Source of the DNA: Laguncularia racemosa
Lineage: Eukaryota; Streptophyta; Magnoliopsida; Myrtales; Combretaceae
Assembly: GCA_037954665.1 (NCBI GenBank)
Contig: JBBMOL010000138.1
Location: 1,922,001 to 1,986,000, forward strand
Reading direction: 5' to 3'
Length of the DNA stretch: 64,000 bases
Of the stretch, positions 44,497 to 54,679 are shown one piece after another. The first letter of the stretch is position 1. Each line of letters opens with the position of its first letter. A program made the position numbers and the translations under genes. The notes below the pieces were generated by a model. That model was not told where the DNA came from and did no database searches. It was given only the letters and a program-made list of their open reading frames with translations.

Positions 44497-44678
44497 TTCA
44501 CCTCCTTCTTGCCAAAGGATTTGTCCTTCAAATCATTCGCCTGCATCAAAAGGACTCAAATCAGTTACATTGAATGTTGCACTTACTTGATACTCACCGG
44601 GTATATCTATCTTGTATGCAATATCATTTATGCGCTAAGGATTGGAATGTATATCGACTCTAGGAAGTAGTTTGATCG
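44497..44678 (-). pseudogene. Integrase C-terminus of element C
   Basis: Minus-strand KLLPRV (about 44,674), RINDIAYKIDIPGEYQVSATF (about 44,630-44,565, here in part) and NVTDLSPFDAG (about 44,565-44,530): the GPY/F-type C-terminal end of integrase. It is fused directly to RT text at about 44,680, so everything between is deleted. Confidence 0.75.
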
Positions 44679-44679
44679 C

Positions 44680-45570
44680 GCTCAGTAAATGGTGCTGCAA
44701 TGGTGTGAAATCTCTCAGATCTCCTGTAAAAGCTCGCTAGTCAATGGGAACTTCCGCAACATTTCTTACATTAGTTGGACTAGGCCATTCTTGGATTACG
44801 CATGAATCTTTTCTTCATCAACCTGTATTCCCTGTGCACTAACAACAAAAACAAGAAACCACAAGTTTGGTCTGTGCAAAAGTGCTTTCTTGGGTTAGCA
44901 TATAATTGCTCCTTTCGAAGAACTTCTAAAACATCCTCAAGTGAGATTTATGGTCTTTCAAACTCTTGCTGTAATTGGCAATATCATCAAAATCGACAAC
45001 CCACTAAATGTACAATATAAGTCTCAAAACATGGTTCTAAGTCTCATAAAAAGTATAGGTGCGTTAGGTAAAACCGAAAGGCATTACTAACCATTCATAC
45101 AATCCATATTCGTTTTGAATGCGGTTTTCCATTTCATACCTTCTTTCATTCTAATTTGGTGATACCCACTTTTCAGATCAATTTTTGGACAAAGACACTA
45201 GCCAATGTATACTCAGCTAACATGTCATCTATGCGAGGAATGGTAGATGTACGATTCTTTACTGTGATGTTGTTGATGGCGTGGCAGTAAACACAATTCT
45301 CACATTGACCCTTCACTTCTTAGGCACCAAAATCACAAGCACTGCCACTTGGGACTCATGCTTTTCTTCACGTACCCCTTCTCCATTAATTAATCGACTG
45401 CACTTTGGAGTTCCTTTGTCTCCTCTAGGATTGCTCCTATATCTCGGTTTGTTGGAATCGATGCTCAGGGTACTATGGTCAATCTGGTGCTCTGAATACC
45501 ACGAATAGGTGGTAATCCTTTTGAATCTCCTCTGGGAGGTCATTCTTCAATGTCCTGCACATTAGACAAC
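44680..45570 (-). pseudogene. Reverse transcriptase of element C (3' end deleted)
   Basis: Minus strand. FEDVLCN linker and DIG...LRGD text (about 45,560-45,420), KHESQVAVLVILVPKK (about 45,358-45,313), RTIVN..VKNRTSTIPRIDDMLAEY (about 45,280-45,215), FSKIDLK-type and KGYHQI-type text (about 45,190-45,160), VDFDDI (44,979-44,999), KEQLYANPRK-like text (about 44,920), VIQEWPSPTNVRNVREVPI (about 44,810-44,745) and STIAAPFTE (about 44,705-44,681). The palm motif has V-D before F-D-D. Confidence 0.75.
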
Positions 45571-45599
45571 CACAACTAGGGCAAAGAGTTAGAAGTTCG

Positions 45600-46500
45600 T
45601 TAGTATTCAAACATGTTTCCTTAAAATTCCAGCCAACAAAAATAAGGTTGCTTCATCACTAACGCTCTCCTCACTACATCTAGCTTTGCCACACAACTCT
45701 CCTTAGCAAAAAAAAAAGGCTGCATCTCCTTTTCACTCACCACCCAAGTTGATCCCCCTTCAACTTGGTCTCTCACACTTTTCCAGACTTCCTCTCTTTT
45801 TCTTTTGAGTTCGACTTTTGTATTCCTTTTCTTTCTCATTGTCTTTTTGCTCTCTCACTCTCACCCTCTGTTTTGCCAACTCTTCTTATTTTTTGCAAAG
45901 ATTGTTGTAGCTGCATTTGATCCTCTACACCAGCTTAGGTGTTAAAGGTTTAAGATTAAAGCTTTTCCTTGGTGAAAAGCGTATACTTGTTAGAAAAAGC
46001 TTCATGAAACAACCTTCCTATCAAAACTGCCTTGGCCTCCACAACAATAATGACTTGCTTGCATTGGCACTTCTCGCTTAATCAATCGATCCTCAATACC
46101 TTCCAATGCGGAAACACCAATCAAGGCTTCGCTTACTTACTTAGTCTCAACACTATCGTTCAACACTTCAATTTATATAGACTAGGTGTTTAGTAGTACT
46201 TGAGTTCCCACCCTCATACAATTAAAATTATTGACCACATTTAGTGCAAAACGTCCCGCCATCAATGATCACACTGCAAATATGATTTACCTAGATAACA
46301 TCTGTATGAAGATTTTCTCTCTTTGCACCTCCTCTTCTTCTTCACTTGCACTTCAAAGCTCTATTCACTACTACACTAACTCCTATTGAGGCTCCTCATC
46401 ATCACTAGCGTCCTCTAATGGAGGGCATTATCATCTTCCTCACTATCCCCCTCTGTCTCATATCACCATTTATCACACAAAAATCTAACACGGCCTATTC
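45600..46500 (-). pseudogene. Protease region of element C
   Basis: Minus strand. The nucleocapsid-protease linker (SE..GDNALH near 46,430) is followed by HICSVIIDGG-type text (about 46,290-46,250) with NVVNNF (about 46,240), the active-site block, then LYKLK..V..ND.VETK (about 46,180-46,135), VPMQASHYCCGGQGS-like text for CDVVPMxxxHxLLGRPW (about 46,075-46,030), YTLFTKEK (about 45,985) and EDQMQLQQSL (about 45,930-45,900). The open frame at 45,621-45,839 on minus is the lysine-rich linker to RT. Confidence 0.65.
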
Positions 46501-47564
46501 GGATTTGACTAGCAACATGGCCTCTAACTTGGCTTTTAAAACATCTAAGTCAACGATTTCTAGAAGTAGAAGAATCAGGGTACCTTGGTTACTAAGGTAA
46601 AAACCCGCTTGTCTCAGCTCTCCTTTTGGTTTTGGTGGGTAAAGGCTTTTCTTCCTTCTTCCATGGTTAGTCTTCCAGGTGGGATGATCCAGTACCCTGT
46701 TGTATCGTGACATTACGACTATCTCCGCCTGTGTTGTTTCTCAACCTTTATTGCCATATGAACCATATCTTTAATTCTTCATAATGTGCAATTCAACATC
46801 ATTTTGAATTTCTCTATTAAATCTAGGCCAGAAATCTAGCCATGGTAGGCCTCTCTATCCTCCTTACATTCGCCCTGATCATCGGGAACTTTCCATCTCC
46901 TTGAAATATTCTCCACACTTCGGCTTCCTTGCCTAAGAGTTTGCATTTATTGGTGTGCAATTCACGATAGTAATACGCAGGCACAAACCGCTTCTTCATC
47001 ACCCTTTTATCTCTTCCCACGACTAAATAGGTGTTAGTCATACCTTCTTCTATTCAAACATTATTTGATACCACCACACTATGATAATCCGAATTCATGA
47101 GCAGCAAGTTTCACATTTCTTTCTCCCACTATATTTATGACAATCAAACACCTTCTCACCTTCTTCTCACTCTAAGTACGCCTCGGGATCTTTCTTCCCT
47201 TAGAAAGGAGGAACTTCATCTTTATACTATCCAATAATATCCTCTTAATTCCTATCTCTATATCTTACCAATCCCTTAGTTCCTCTATTCCTACCACTAG
47301 AACCTTATAACTCCCGACAGAAGGATCATCAAAGTCATCACCCGGACATTTCATATCACCCCTTTGTACTCTCCTAGATCGACTCTCCCTCTTACGCCCT
47401 TGGGAAGACGTTTGTAGATTGCTTAGTCTTTGCTCTACCGTCTCATGAATTTTGTTCCATTCCCTCTGAAACATCCTCTTCATCTCACCGCATCAACGCC
47501 TCAATCATAACCTAGCATCAAACCTTCCCTCTCTCAACTTTCAGGAGAATTGTTACCTCGACAT
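46501..47564 (-). pseudogene. gag of element C
   Basis: Start ATG at 47,564 on minus, six bases after the intron-like segment and in the same context as in A (GAACTATGTCGAG). Readable parts: KRMFQREWNKIHETVEQRLS (47,480-47,420), KVRRCLIVIN for EKVExVFDCHN (about 47,165-47,140), KKRFVPAYYYRELHTNK (47,000-46,950), VWRIFQGDGKFPMIRANV (46,920-46,865), ARFLA (about 46,835) and a degraded knuckle DVLKAKLEAMLL (CFKxQxRGHVA in another frame, 46,550-46,500). The second knuckle Cys appears lost. Confidence 0.75.
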
Positions 47565-47569
47565 AGTTC

Positions 47570-47630
47570 CTGAGAAAAGATTAGTTCTACACAATATATA
47601 TATGATTAAACCTCACGATACACTCCTTAC
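47570..47630 (-). other. Candidate leader intron, element C
   Basis: On minus GTAAGGAG ... ACTAATC ... TTTTCTCAG, 61 nt, ending just before GAACTATG. Third copy of the pattern seen at 11,749 and 60,100. Confidence 0.45.
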
Positions 47631-48040
47631 GTGTTGCGCTCAATTGATGATTTCACACAGTCACTTCGTGTATTCTCACAAACATTGTTGGATATCAACT
47701 CGCCAATTCCTTCTCAATTCTCTTGGAACTAACCTAAACTACACAATTCCCTTCGTAGAATTCAAAAAACTCTAGGGGTTCGTAAAATTTCCTCTTTTTC
47801 TTTTCGATTTTTTTTTTGTCTTTGTTGTTGGCTCTTGATATGCTCCTTTTTTTTTTTTTATGTCGTGATTCTTCTTTTCTGCTTCTTTTATTGTAAACCA
47901 AATTGAATTAGTAGGTACTACACTTTCAATCGAAATTAATACTATTGAAATTGAATTACAACAATAGATATAACGATTGTAGTTAGGGTTTGATGTTACC
48001 TTCCTCTAACTGAAATTGATGTTTAAACAAACCTAAAGAC

Positions 48041-48053
48041 CTCTGATACCAAA
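48041..48053 (-). promoter_or_regulatory. PBS of element C (tRNA-Met type)
   Basis: TTTGGTATCAGAG on minus, two bases inside the end of the 5' LTR (CGCTCA). Intact match to the initiator tRNA-Met site. Confidence 0.8.
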
Positions 48054-48054
48054 A

Positions 48055-49005
48055 TGAGCGGAGGATCGGTATGCTCGGATTCCTAACTGATACGAACTAC
48101 GCCAACGTGTGACGGAACCCAATTACCAATACGTTCGGAATTCGATACCTAATATGCTAATCTCACTCAAGTAGAACCGCGACCCGTTGTCTATAAGCGA
48201 TAAAGAACCTTGGTATAATATGATGACACCACAATCGGGATGAAGACCAATTGATAAGTCGGGAATGAACGCCACGGAAATAAAAGCCGATTAAGTTCTA
48301 GGTTAGATTCTTTAAAGAACAAGAGAGAATTCTCTCAAAGTGTTTTTCAAACTTTAATGTTGTATACTCTATAATTCTAACCAGGAGATTTATATTAGGG
48401 TTTACAATTCGTACCAATAAAGCACAAAATGACTAACTTAGATAAGTTGAGTAAAATTCAACAACCAACAAACATGTAGTGTGGCGGTTTAGACCTATGA
48501 AGGCCGGCAGGCCTTAGAGTCGGCCTTGAGCCGGTGTTGAAAATATACAGGACGGCGTTGGAGAAGTACATAACCGTTGTACTTCTAGCCGTGGATCTTT
48601 CTATGGAAATCTTGCCATTGTACACGATCGTGTACTTCTAGTTGTGTATCTTTCTGTGGAATCTTGACTTACATTCACGGTCGTGGTCTTTGAACAGGTG
48701 TATACGGAACGTGTATGATTCTGTGTAAACCTCAGTCTCCTACACGGCCATGTGTTGTAAAGACGCCCTCTTCAACCCGTATACATTATGAACTTGTAAG
48801 AGCAAGGGCATTCCCATGGTTGTTCCACAATCCTTTTCCATTTAATGATTGCTCCAATCCTTTTTGACTTCATGGACTCTTTTATCAACCGGTTAAAGTG
48901 CTTCTTGAATCGTTTCGCTCGATTTCTTGTGAATTGGTCTTGGTGGCACTTCAAGAGGATCCACATTCCCTCTAATGGCTTGGCTCACCATCATGGCTCT
49001 CATCA
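48055..49005 (-). repeat. 5' LTR of element C
   Basis: 951 bp, partner of 43,547-44,496. On minus it starts TGATGAGAGCCATGATGG. Holds the perfect 16-bp palindrome GTACACGATCGTGTAC at 48,620-48,635 within repeats of about 56-60 bp (48,545-48,745), and a GGCCGGC cluster at 48,480-48,540. The open frame at 48,772-48,966 is the pol tail reading TRNRAKRFK with a 5' LTR position, so it is not expressed as such. Confidence 0.85.
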
Positions 49006-49330
49006 CCATCTTAGAAAACTATCCACGACTACAAAAAATAGAGTCTCCGACATACTTAGACCTGGGTAATCACCTACACAAAATCCATGGAAATATCTAA
49101 CCAAGGCTCATGTGGAATGGGGGTTGGGGTATAAAGTCCATGAGATTGGACTCTTGATTTTGGTTGTTCAGTGACACATCGCCACAAATCCTCTCAACAT
49201 CTAGTTTCTGTGTGGCCCAATGAAGTGTTCCTGCAAAAACCCTAGGTTTTAGGCTACTCCAATATGCCCCTGTATACATCCTCCATCCTGGACTCCCTCC
49301 ACTTTTAATTCTCTTAAAGAACAATTTGGA
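49006..49330 (-). pseudogene. Integrase of element D, N-terminal half
   Basis: Minus strand: zinc-binding part VFAGTLHWATQKLDVERICGDV (49,230-49,165, read in part as FHWAHxKxDVERICxxC), PHGLYTPTPIPHEPWLDIS-like text (about 49,140-49,090), GLPRSKYVGDSIF (about 49,070-49,035) and the end FSKM at 49,010, where element C begins. The frame resumes at 43,546. Confidence 0.75.
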
Positions 49331-49930
49331 ATGCCAAAGTTTATTCTCCTATAACACGAATCCTTCATGTTATAAAATTTACCTTTGTCCAATCTTCTCA
49401 CATGAACATACTCTTCACAAAATCTCGATCAGCAGATAACACTTCTTTATATGCTCAAAACATGCAATCTAGAACTAAGAGTAGTGATAAGAGCTTACCT
49501 TCTAAAAAGTGCATCAGTAACAACCATTTTCTTTACCTGCTTGTAGTGGATGAATAGGGAAAATGTTGCAATAAACTCCACCCAACGAGCATGTCTTTTG
49601 TTTTAGCTGATGTTGTCCTTCAGTACTTCAAGGATTCATGATTAGTGTGGATCACGAACTCTTTTAGCCACAGTTAGTGTTGCCTTGTCTCCAGCGCTTG
49701 AACCAATGCTTTAGCTCCTTGTCATAAGTAGGGTAGTTTCATGGTTGCCCCACTTAGCTTTCTCACTAAAAGATGGCAATTAGTCTCCTCTCTGCATGAG
49801 AATTGCTCCATACATTTTCCTGAAGCATCACACTCATTTCAAAGGTTTTAAAGAATCAGGTTAAAGTAAGTTATGGCGCATGAGTCATGGTAATTTTAAG
49901 CTTCTGGGAAAGGCCTTCTCTTGCTGCTCT
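49331..49930 (-). pseudogene. RNase H of element D
   Basis: Minus strand: KTFEMSVMLQ for FEIECDAS (about 49,845-49,820), AILMQRGD (about 49,805), FSEKLSGAT (about 49,765-49,740), TYDKELK(A)LVQALET (about 49,730-49,685), KEFVIHTNHESLKY (about 49,665-49,625), QLKQKTCSLGGV for KLNKRHARWVE (about 49,610-49,580), and ADALF.R (about 49,525-49,505). Standard gypsy RNase H between RT and integrase; mildly frameshifted. Confidence 0.75.
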
Positions 49931-50354
49931 CACATTGACCCCACGTTGTCTTGATTACTTCAGTAAGTGGTGCTGCAATGGTGCTGAAATCTTCACAAAA
50001 CCTTTGTTAAAAGCTCGCTAGTCCAAGGAAAACTCCGCACACAGTACTATAATTAGTTGGACTAGGCCATTCCTGGATCACACGAATCTTCTCTTCATCA
50101 ACCTGTAGTCCCTGTGCACTAATAATAAAAACCAAGAAAACACAAGTTTGTTGTGCAAAAGTGCACTTTTTGGGGTTAGCATATAATTGCTCCTTTCAAA
50201 GCCATTCCAAAACATCCCTCAAGTGGAGATATATGGTCTTCTAAATCTTGCTGTTAATGGGGATATCATCAAAAATTAGACAACTACAAATTTAGCAATA
50301 ATAGTCCTCAAACATGGTTCATAAGTTCTTCATGAAAGTACTAGGTGCGTTAGA
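49931..50354 (-). pseudogene. Reverse transcriptase of element D, 3' half, cut by E
   Basis: Minus strand from 50,354: NAPSTFMK (50,350-50,325), FDDIPINSK (about 50,278-50,250, palm motif), HLRDVLEWL.KEQLYAN (about 50,230-50,180), KKCTFAQQTCVF (about 50,175-50,140), QGLQVDEEKIRVIQEW (50,118-50,072), ASF..GFVKISAPLQHH for the STIAAPL block (about 50,015-49,965). The upstream RT half is missing because element E starts at 50,355. Confidence 0.8.
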
Positions 50355-51836
50355 TGATAAGAGTAATTAATCTTAATAAATCATAGGGCGTTAATGATGA
50401 AATTTTGTGTAATCTTTTGAATAAAATCAATGCGGTTCGGTACTTAACTGATAAATATATCAGTTTTCAGGGTATAATGTCTAAAGAGAAAGTGGAAGAT
50501 AACAAAAGGAGCATGATGAAGCTCGAAGATCAAGTTAAAGCTCACTTCTGGAAAACATCTGGGAATGCCCTCGCCTGTGGCATGAAACCGTGTGCACGCT
50601 CTGTGATGAAATTTGTCACTTGGAAGGAGCACGGCTTGTGATATGGGTGTGCTTGATACGTGGCAGACGCTGAGGGAGAAATGGAAGGAGTCCAGAACCT
50701 GGCTTCGTTTTGTAATCTAGCGTGCCACACATGAACAAGGGATGTGGATTGCAGATTATCGACTAGAGGGAGACACGATTTGAAATCTGGCCGTGTTGGT
50801 GGGCGTTCAGGCGTATTATATCACTTTTCGAGATTTACTTGGAAAAGGAAAGATATATTTTGTATCTTTCTAGCTGAAGATCCTCGGCCATTCCCTTAAA
50901 AGTATAAATAGAACCAACCCTAGAGAAGAGGAAGGAGGCGGCACGAGAATAACCCTAGAGACGAGAAGTTAGAAGAAGTTTTGAATCGAAGTCCAAGATC
51001 TCTGTGTTTGGGTTTATTTATGGATTTCTATTATTTCTCTTTTGTTCTTTTTATTGAGTCATGAGTAGCTAATTGTTTTCATACCTAATCCTCGAGAACC
51101 CCTATTTGTCATGTAATGGATTTGTTGATGTTTCAATAATTAATCCTGATCTTTGAGTTTATTCATGGTTGCAATCATGGTTTGTTCATCTTGATATGTG
51201 CGTAGTATTAGGATCGAATTAGATCTCTATTATTAAGACAGAGAAATCGTTTAAATAGAGTAAGATCTGGCATGAATAAAAAGACACTTGTAATCCTAGA
51301 GATAGGTAAGGAGTTTTCTGTATTGATGAGGTCTTGGTGGGTCTGGTCAATTGAGGTCCGAGGATTTTATCGCAATCTTAATTGTGTTAATTAAGAGAGA
51401 TCTTAATTGGCTTAATTAGGATTAGGGATTATTGATCTTGAGAAAGACCTTAATCTAGTGTAAGACACTTGCAGATCAGGAGACGTTGTGTATTAATCAT
51501 TGGAAAAGTTTGTAATGATAAAAGTTGCTGAGAATTAGGGTGGAACCTAGTAGGGATGGTAAGATAATTGAATTAACTAAAGGAGTATTGAATATCTTTA
51601 ATATGATCAATTAATTTGTTCCTTTCATAATTTATCAGTAATTAGGGTAAATTGAATTCATCATAGTGAGAAGTTTAATAGTAGGATAATCGTTAGTACT
51701 AGTACTTATAAGTCTTTGTGGGATCGATACCTGTACTCAACATGCTATACTGCTAATTATTAGGTATACTTGCTTGAGAACTGATCGTAAGTGAGGATTG
51801 AGTAATAGGATTTGTAACTGTTAGACGATCAGATCA
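50355..51836 (+). repeat. 5' LTR of element E
   Basis: About 1.48 kb. Starts TGATAAGAG, ends near GATCA before the PBS. TATAAATA at 50,903-50,910 is the likely promoter. It shares start, length, TATA offset and 3' text (ttagtactagtactt...gatcgatacc...tgctata) with the solo LTR at 29,873-31,315, but not that LTR's inverted repeats. The open frames at 50,405-50,730 are LTR sequence. Confidence 0.75.
50903..50910 (+). promoter_or_regulatory. TATA box of the E LTR
   Basis: TATAAATA followed by gaaccaaccctagag, about 550 bp into the LTR. Confidence 0.6.
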
Positions 51837-51850
51837 TCAACCCAAGTTTT

Positions 51851-51867
51851 TGCGCTGTTGCGAGGAC
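51851..51867 (+). promoter_or_regulatory. PBS of element E (Athila type)
   Basis: TGCGCTGTTGCGAGGAC, matching the Athila site TGGCGCCGTTGCCGGGGAC with three small changes and preceded by the usual caagttttt. Confidence 0.75.
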
Positions 51868-52009
51868 TTTTATATTAGGATAACTTGTCGCATACTAAAC
51901 TTTAACTATAATTTTTTTTTTTGTTTTATTTATTTCTCTTAGTTTCATTCGTGCTTCCATTCAAATTTGTTGAGGAAACTAAGTTCCTTCATTTGTTTTT
52001 TCGCAGTTT

Positions 52010-53330
52010 ATGACAAGGAGCTCTCATCTTAACTTCTTGACCTTGATCCTAAGATTGACCGAACTTTTAGAAGGCGGACTGAAAAGTGTGAGGAGATAGT
52101 ATGGGAATATGAATTTCTGACGAACCTTTGGAAAGTGAAGAAGCAACATTAGAGCTGACTAAGGAAGCTTCTAATCTCTCGTGGTAAACTTAGAAGCTGA
52201 ACCAGGCAGATGATCGATGGACGTGGGTTGTATATGGGCCGACCTACTCTGGGCAGCACTTTTGGGTTCTGTATTGTGCACCGACATAGAGGCAAACAAA
52301 TTCAGAAATCAAGGCCTCTACAATGCACATGATCCACCAATCAATTCCAGTTTGATGGTTTGTCTGCGAGGACCTCAGGCGCACATCTAGATGTTACTTG
52401 GATATTTGCGCAACATATCAAGCAATATGGGGTATCTGAGGAAGCGTTGAAATTGCGGCTTTTCCCTTTCACTCTACGGGAAGCAGGCAGTGGTTTATGT
52501 TCACTAAAACCAGGGATTCCATAACCACTTGGACCCAGATGTGCGGGGACTTTCTTAGACTATTATTTCCCACCATGAAAACTGCAAGTTGAGAAATGAT
52601 TCACAATCATTCACACAAACTAGCACGAGCCCCTGCATGAAGCGTGGATCAGATTCAAAGATCTTCTTAGGCGGTGTCACATCACCAAATGCCTAACTAG
52701 CTACAAGTTTCTACCTTTATAATGGGCTGGATCTATGCACTCGACAGACAATTGATGCTGCTGCTTGGGGTACTTTGAATTGTGAAGGCGCTAGAAGAGT
52801 CGTTGTGTTTGTTTGAATACATGGTTAAAAATTAATCACCAGTGGAGCCATGGTAGACAAAAGGCACAGGGCAGCGGTTATTTATGAGGTCGATTTGATG
52901 ACAGCAATTGCAGCAAAAAGTGGTGCGCTCACTTCAAAAGTTGCAAGGATGGCTGTATCTCAACCCTCTCAATATTGCTCAAATAACCTCATTCAACAAT
53001 TGTGGTATCTGAAGTGCAAGAGCATGTTGGAGTATATGGGAACCCCACAAGGCTACAGAACAATCCCTATAGCAAACACATATAATCCTAGGGTGGCGCC
53101 AATCATCCCAACTTTCTCATGGAGTAATCAACAAATTTCCAAAGGGCTAATGCACCAGCTCTGGATTCTAAAAGACCAGCTCCAACTCCTTTCCAAGTAA
53201 TGAAATCTAGTCTTGGGATATGATAGCAAAGTTTCATTCTAACGTCAGGTGCAACGCCAAACAGTCCACAAAGGCAGCTAAGAAATCATGAAGCCTCAAT
53301 CTACAAACTTGGAAAACTAAGGTGGAGTAA
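52010..53330 (+). pseudogene. gag of element E
   Basis: LDLDPKIDRTFRRRTEK (about 52,040-52,090) is the Athila Gag N-terminal block. The capsid domain shows KQYGVSEEALKLRLFPFTLR (52,420-52,480), WTQMCGDFLRLLFPTMKTAS (about 52,530-52,590, in part), LHEAWIRFKDLLRRC (about 52,635-52,680) and TIDAAAWGTL (about 52,750-52,780), matching VKLRLFPFSLR, FLxKFFPxxKTA, LYEAWERFKDLLRxCP and TIDAAAGG of Athila/Tat Gag. The 116-codon frame at 52,850-53,200 is the poorly conserved Gag C-terminal region. Several stops and frame changes. Confidence 0.8.
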
Positions 53331-53589
53331 GATCTCTCAAAGCAGCTTGCTGAGCGGACCATTAAGGGTCTATCCTGGAAATACTGAGGACCAACCAAGG
53401 GAACACGTGAAGGCAGTGATTTTAGGAGTGGAAGGAAGAGAAATCAGAAAGTGTCGGGGAAACTCCTGTTGTTAGGAAGGGGAATGAGACTGTTGTAAGG
53501 GCTGAGACCACAATAAAGTAGTAAAAGGCTTAATTATAGAGGAAAAGAACAAAAGACTCAGAAGCTAAGAAGACAAACTATTGTCCAGC

Positions 53590-54330
53590 CCCTATAAAAC
53601 CCCATTGCCATATCTACACGGCTGTGAAAGACAAAGATCGGGAACATTTCAGTAAGTTTCTGGAGTTGATCAAACAGTTACACATCAACTTCACTTGTGG
53701 AAGCCCTTTCTTAGTTGCTAGTTGCCAAATTCTTGAAAGATTTGCTATCTAATAGAAGAAGATGGAAGAGATTTCCACTACAAAAATTGCGTGGGGTATT
53801 CAGCGATTTTCATTCCCCCCGAACCCCCCCCGCCAATTGAATGATCCAGGTGTAGTTTCACCATTACCATGTTTCATTGGTAATCTACCCGTAGAAATAA
53901 GCATTTGCCAGATCATGGGGGCTAGTATAAACTAATGCTTATCACTTTTCAAAAGGCTGGGATTCGGGGAGCCAAAGGCCCATGAATGAGTCTTTAATTA
54001 GCAGACCCGATCAGTGAAGTTTCCTAGAGGGGTTATTGATGATGTATTAGTGAAAGTAGAAACTTTCTTATTCCGGTTTGAATTTTGTGATCCTGGACAT
54101 GATGTTGACACTGAAGTTCCTATGTTCTTAGGTCAATCCCTTTATAGGCATTGCCCGAGCAAATCAATTATGTGGCTGAGGGGCCGATTAGTGGTGCACA
54201 TTAGGGAAGACGAGTTAGTGATACAGATACCGGCTGTGTTGAAGAAATCGGTGGTTCTGATTATTCTTCTTATGCAATTTGATTTGATGATTACCGTTGC
54301 GGAAGATATCTTATGAAGGATCCATTAGGA
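53590..54330 (+). pseudogene. Protease of element E
   Basis: The linker KDREHFSKFLELIKQLHINF (53,630-53,690, in part) matches the xxQFxKFLxxFKxLHINIPF block. CQIMGASIN (53,909-53,935) stands where Athila has CDLGASIN; the catalytic Asp is not readable. KFPRGVIDDVLVKVETFLF (54,015-54,072) is the flap region and VPMFLGQSLYR (54,117-54,150) equals VPIILGRPFLA. A 100-codon frame at 54,014-54,316 covers the second half. Confidence 0.75.
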
Positions 54331-54679
54331 GGCGAGTTTGAGAGTATGCATTTATTGAAAGAGACAGATGATGTGCAGTGCAAGAATATGTTGACTCTCT
54401 TGATGGCAAGGAAGAAGTTGGGTTAAAAACAGAAGGTGAGAATATTGAGGTAAGAGATGGTACCAATTGGAAGCATCTATTGAAGATCCTCCAATTCTGG
54501 AACTGAAAAGCAATCCCTGTCTATCTGGAGTATGCTTTCTTAGGAGTAGGACTCTCAGTTGCCGGTCATCATTGCAGCCAGGCTAACCATTGTTCAGAGG
54601 AAAAGCTCTTGAAAGATCTTGAAGGAGCCCATACCGGCCATTGGCATGGAAAATCTCGGATATCCAAGGGGTTAGTCCG

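Larger units (their letters stand above)
43547..49005 (-). mobile_element. Element C: A-family Ty3/gypsy element, internally deleted, nested in D
   Basis: 5459 bp on minus with TGATGAGAG...CGCATCA ends and LTRs of 951 bp (48,055-49,005) and 950 bp (43,547-44,496). It sits between two codons' worth of D integrase: the left flank reads ...GCCAT and the right flank CCATC, i.e. a 4-5 bp target duplication (ATGG on minus). Gag, protease and most of RT are present; RNase H and nearly all of integrase are deleted. Confidence 0.85.
42006..50354 (-). mobile_element. Element D: A-family Ty3/gypsy element, twice interrupted
   Basis: Minus-strand relative of A. Pieces: 3' LTR (42,006-42,750), integrase C-terminal half (42,751-43,546), then, across element C, integrase N-terminal half, RNase H and RT (49,006-50,354). 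The RT is cut by element E at 50,355. The missing part (5' LTR, gag, protease, start of RT) is not found to the right of E, so it was lost or lies elsewhere. The fit of the two integrase halves across C is exact to within a few bases. Confidence 0.8.
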
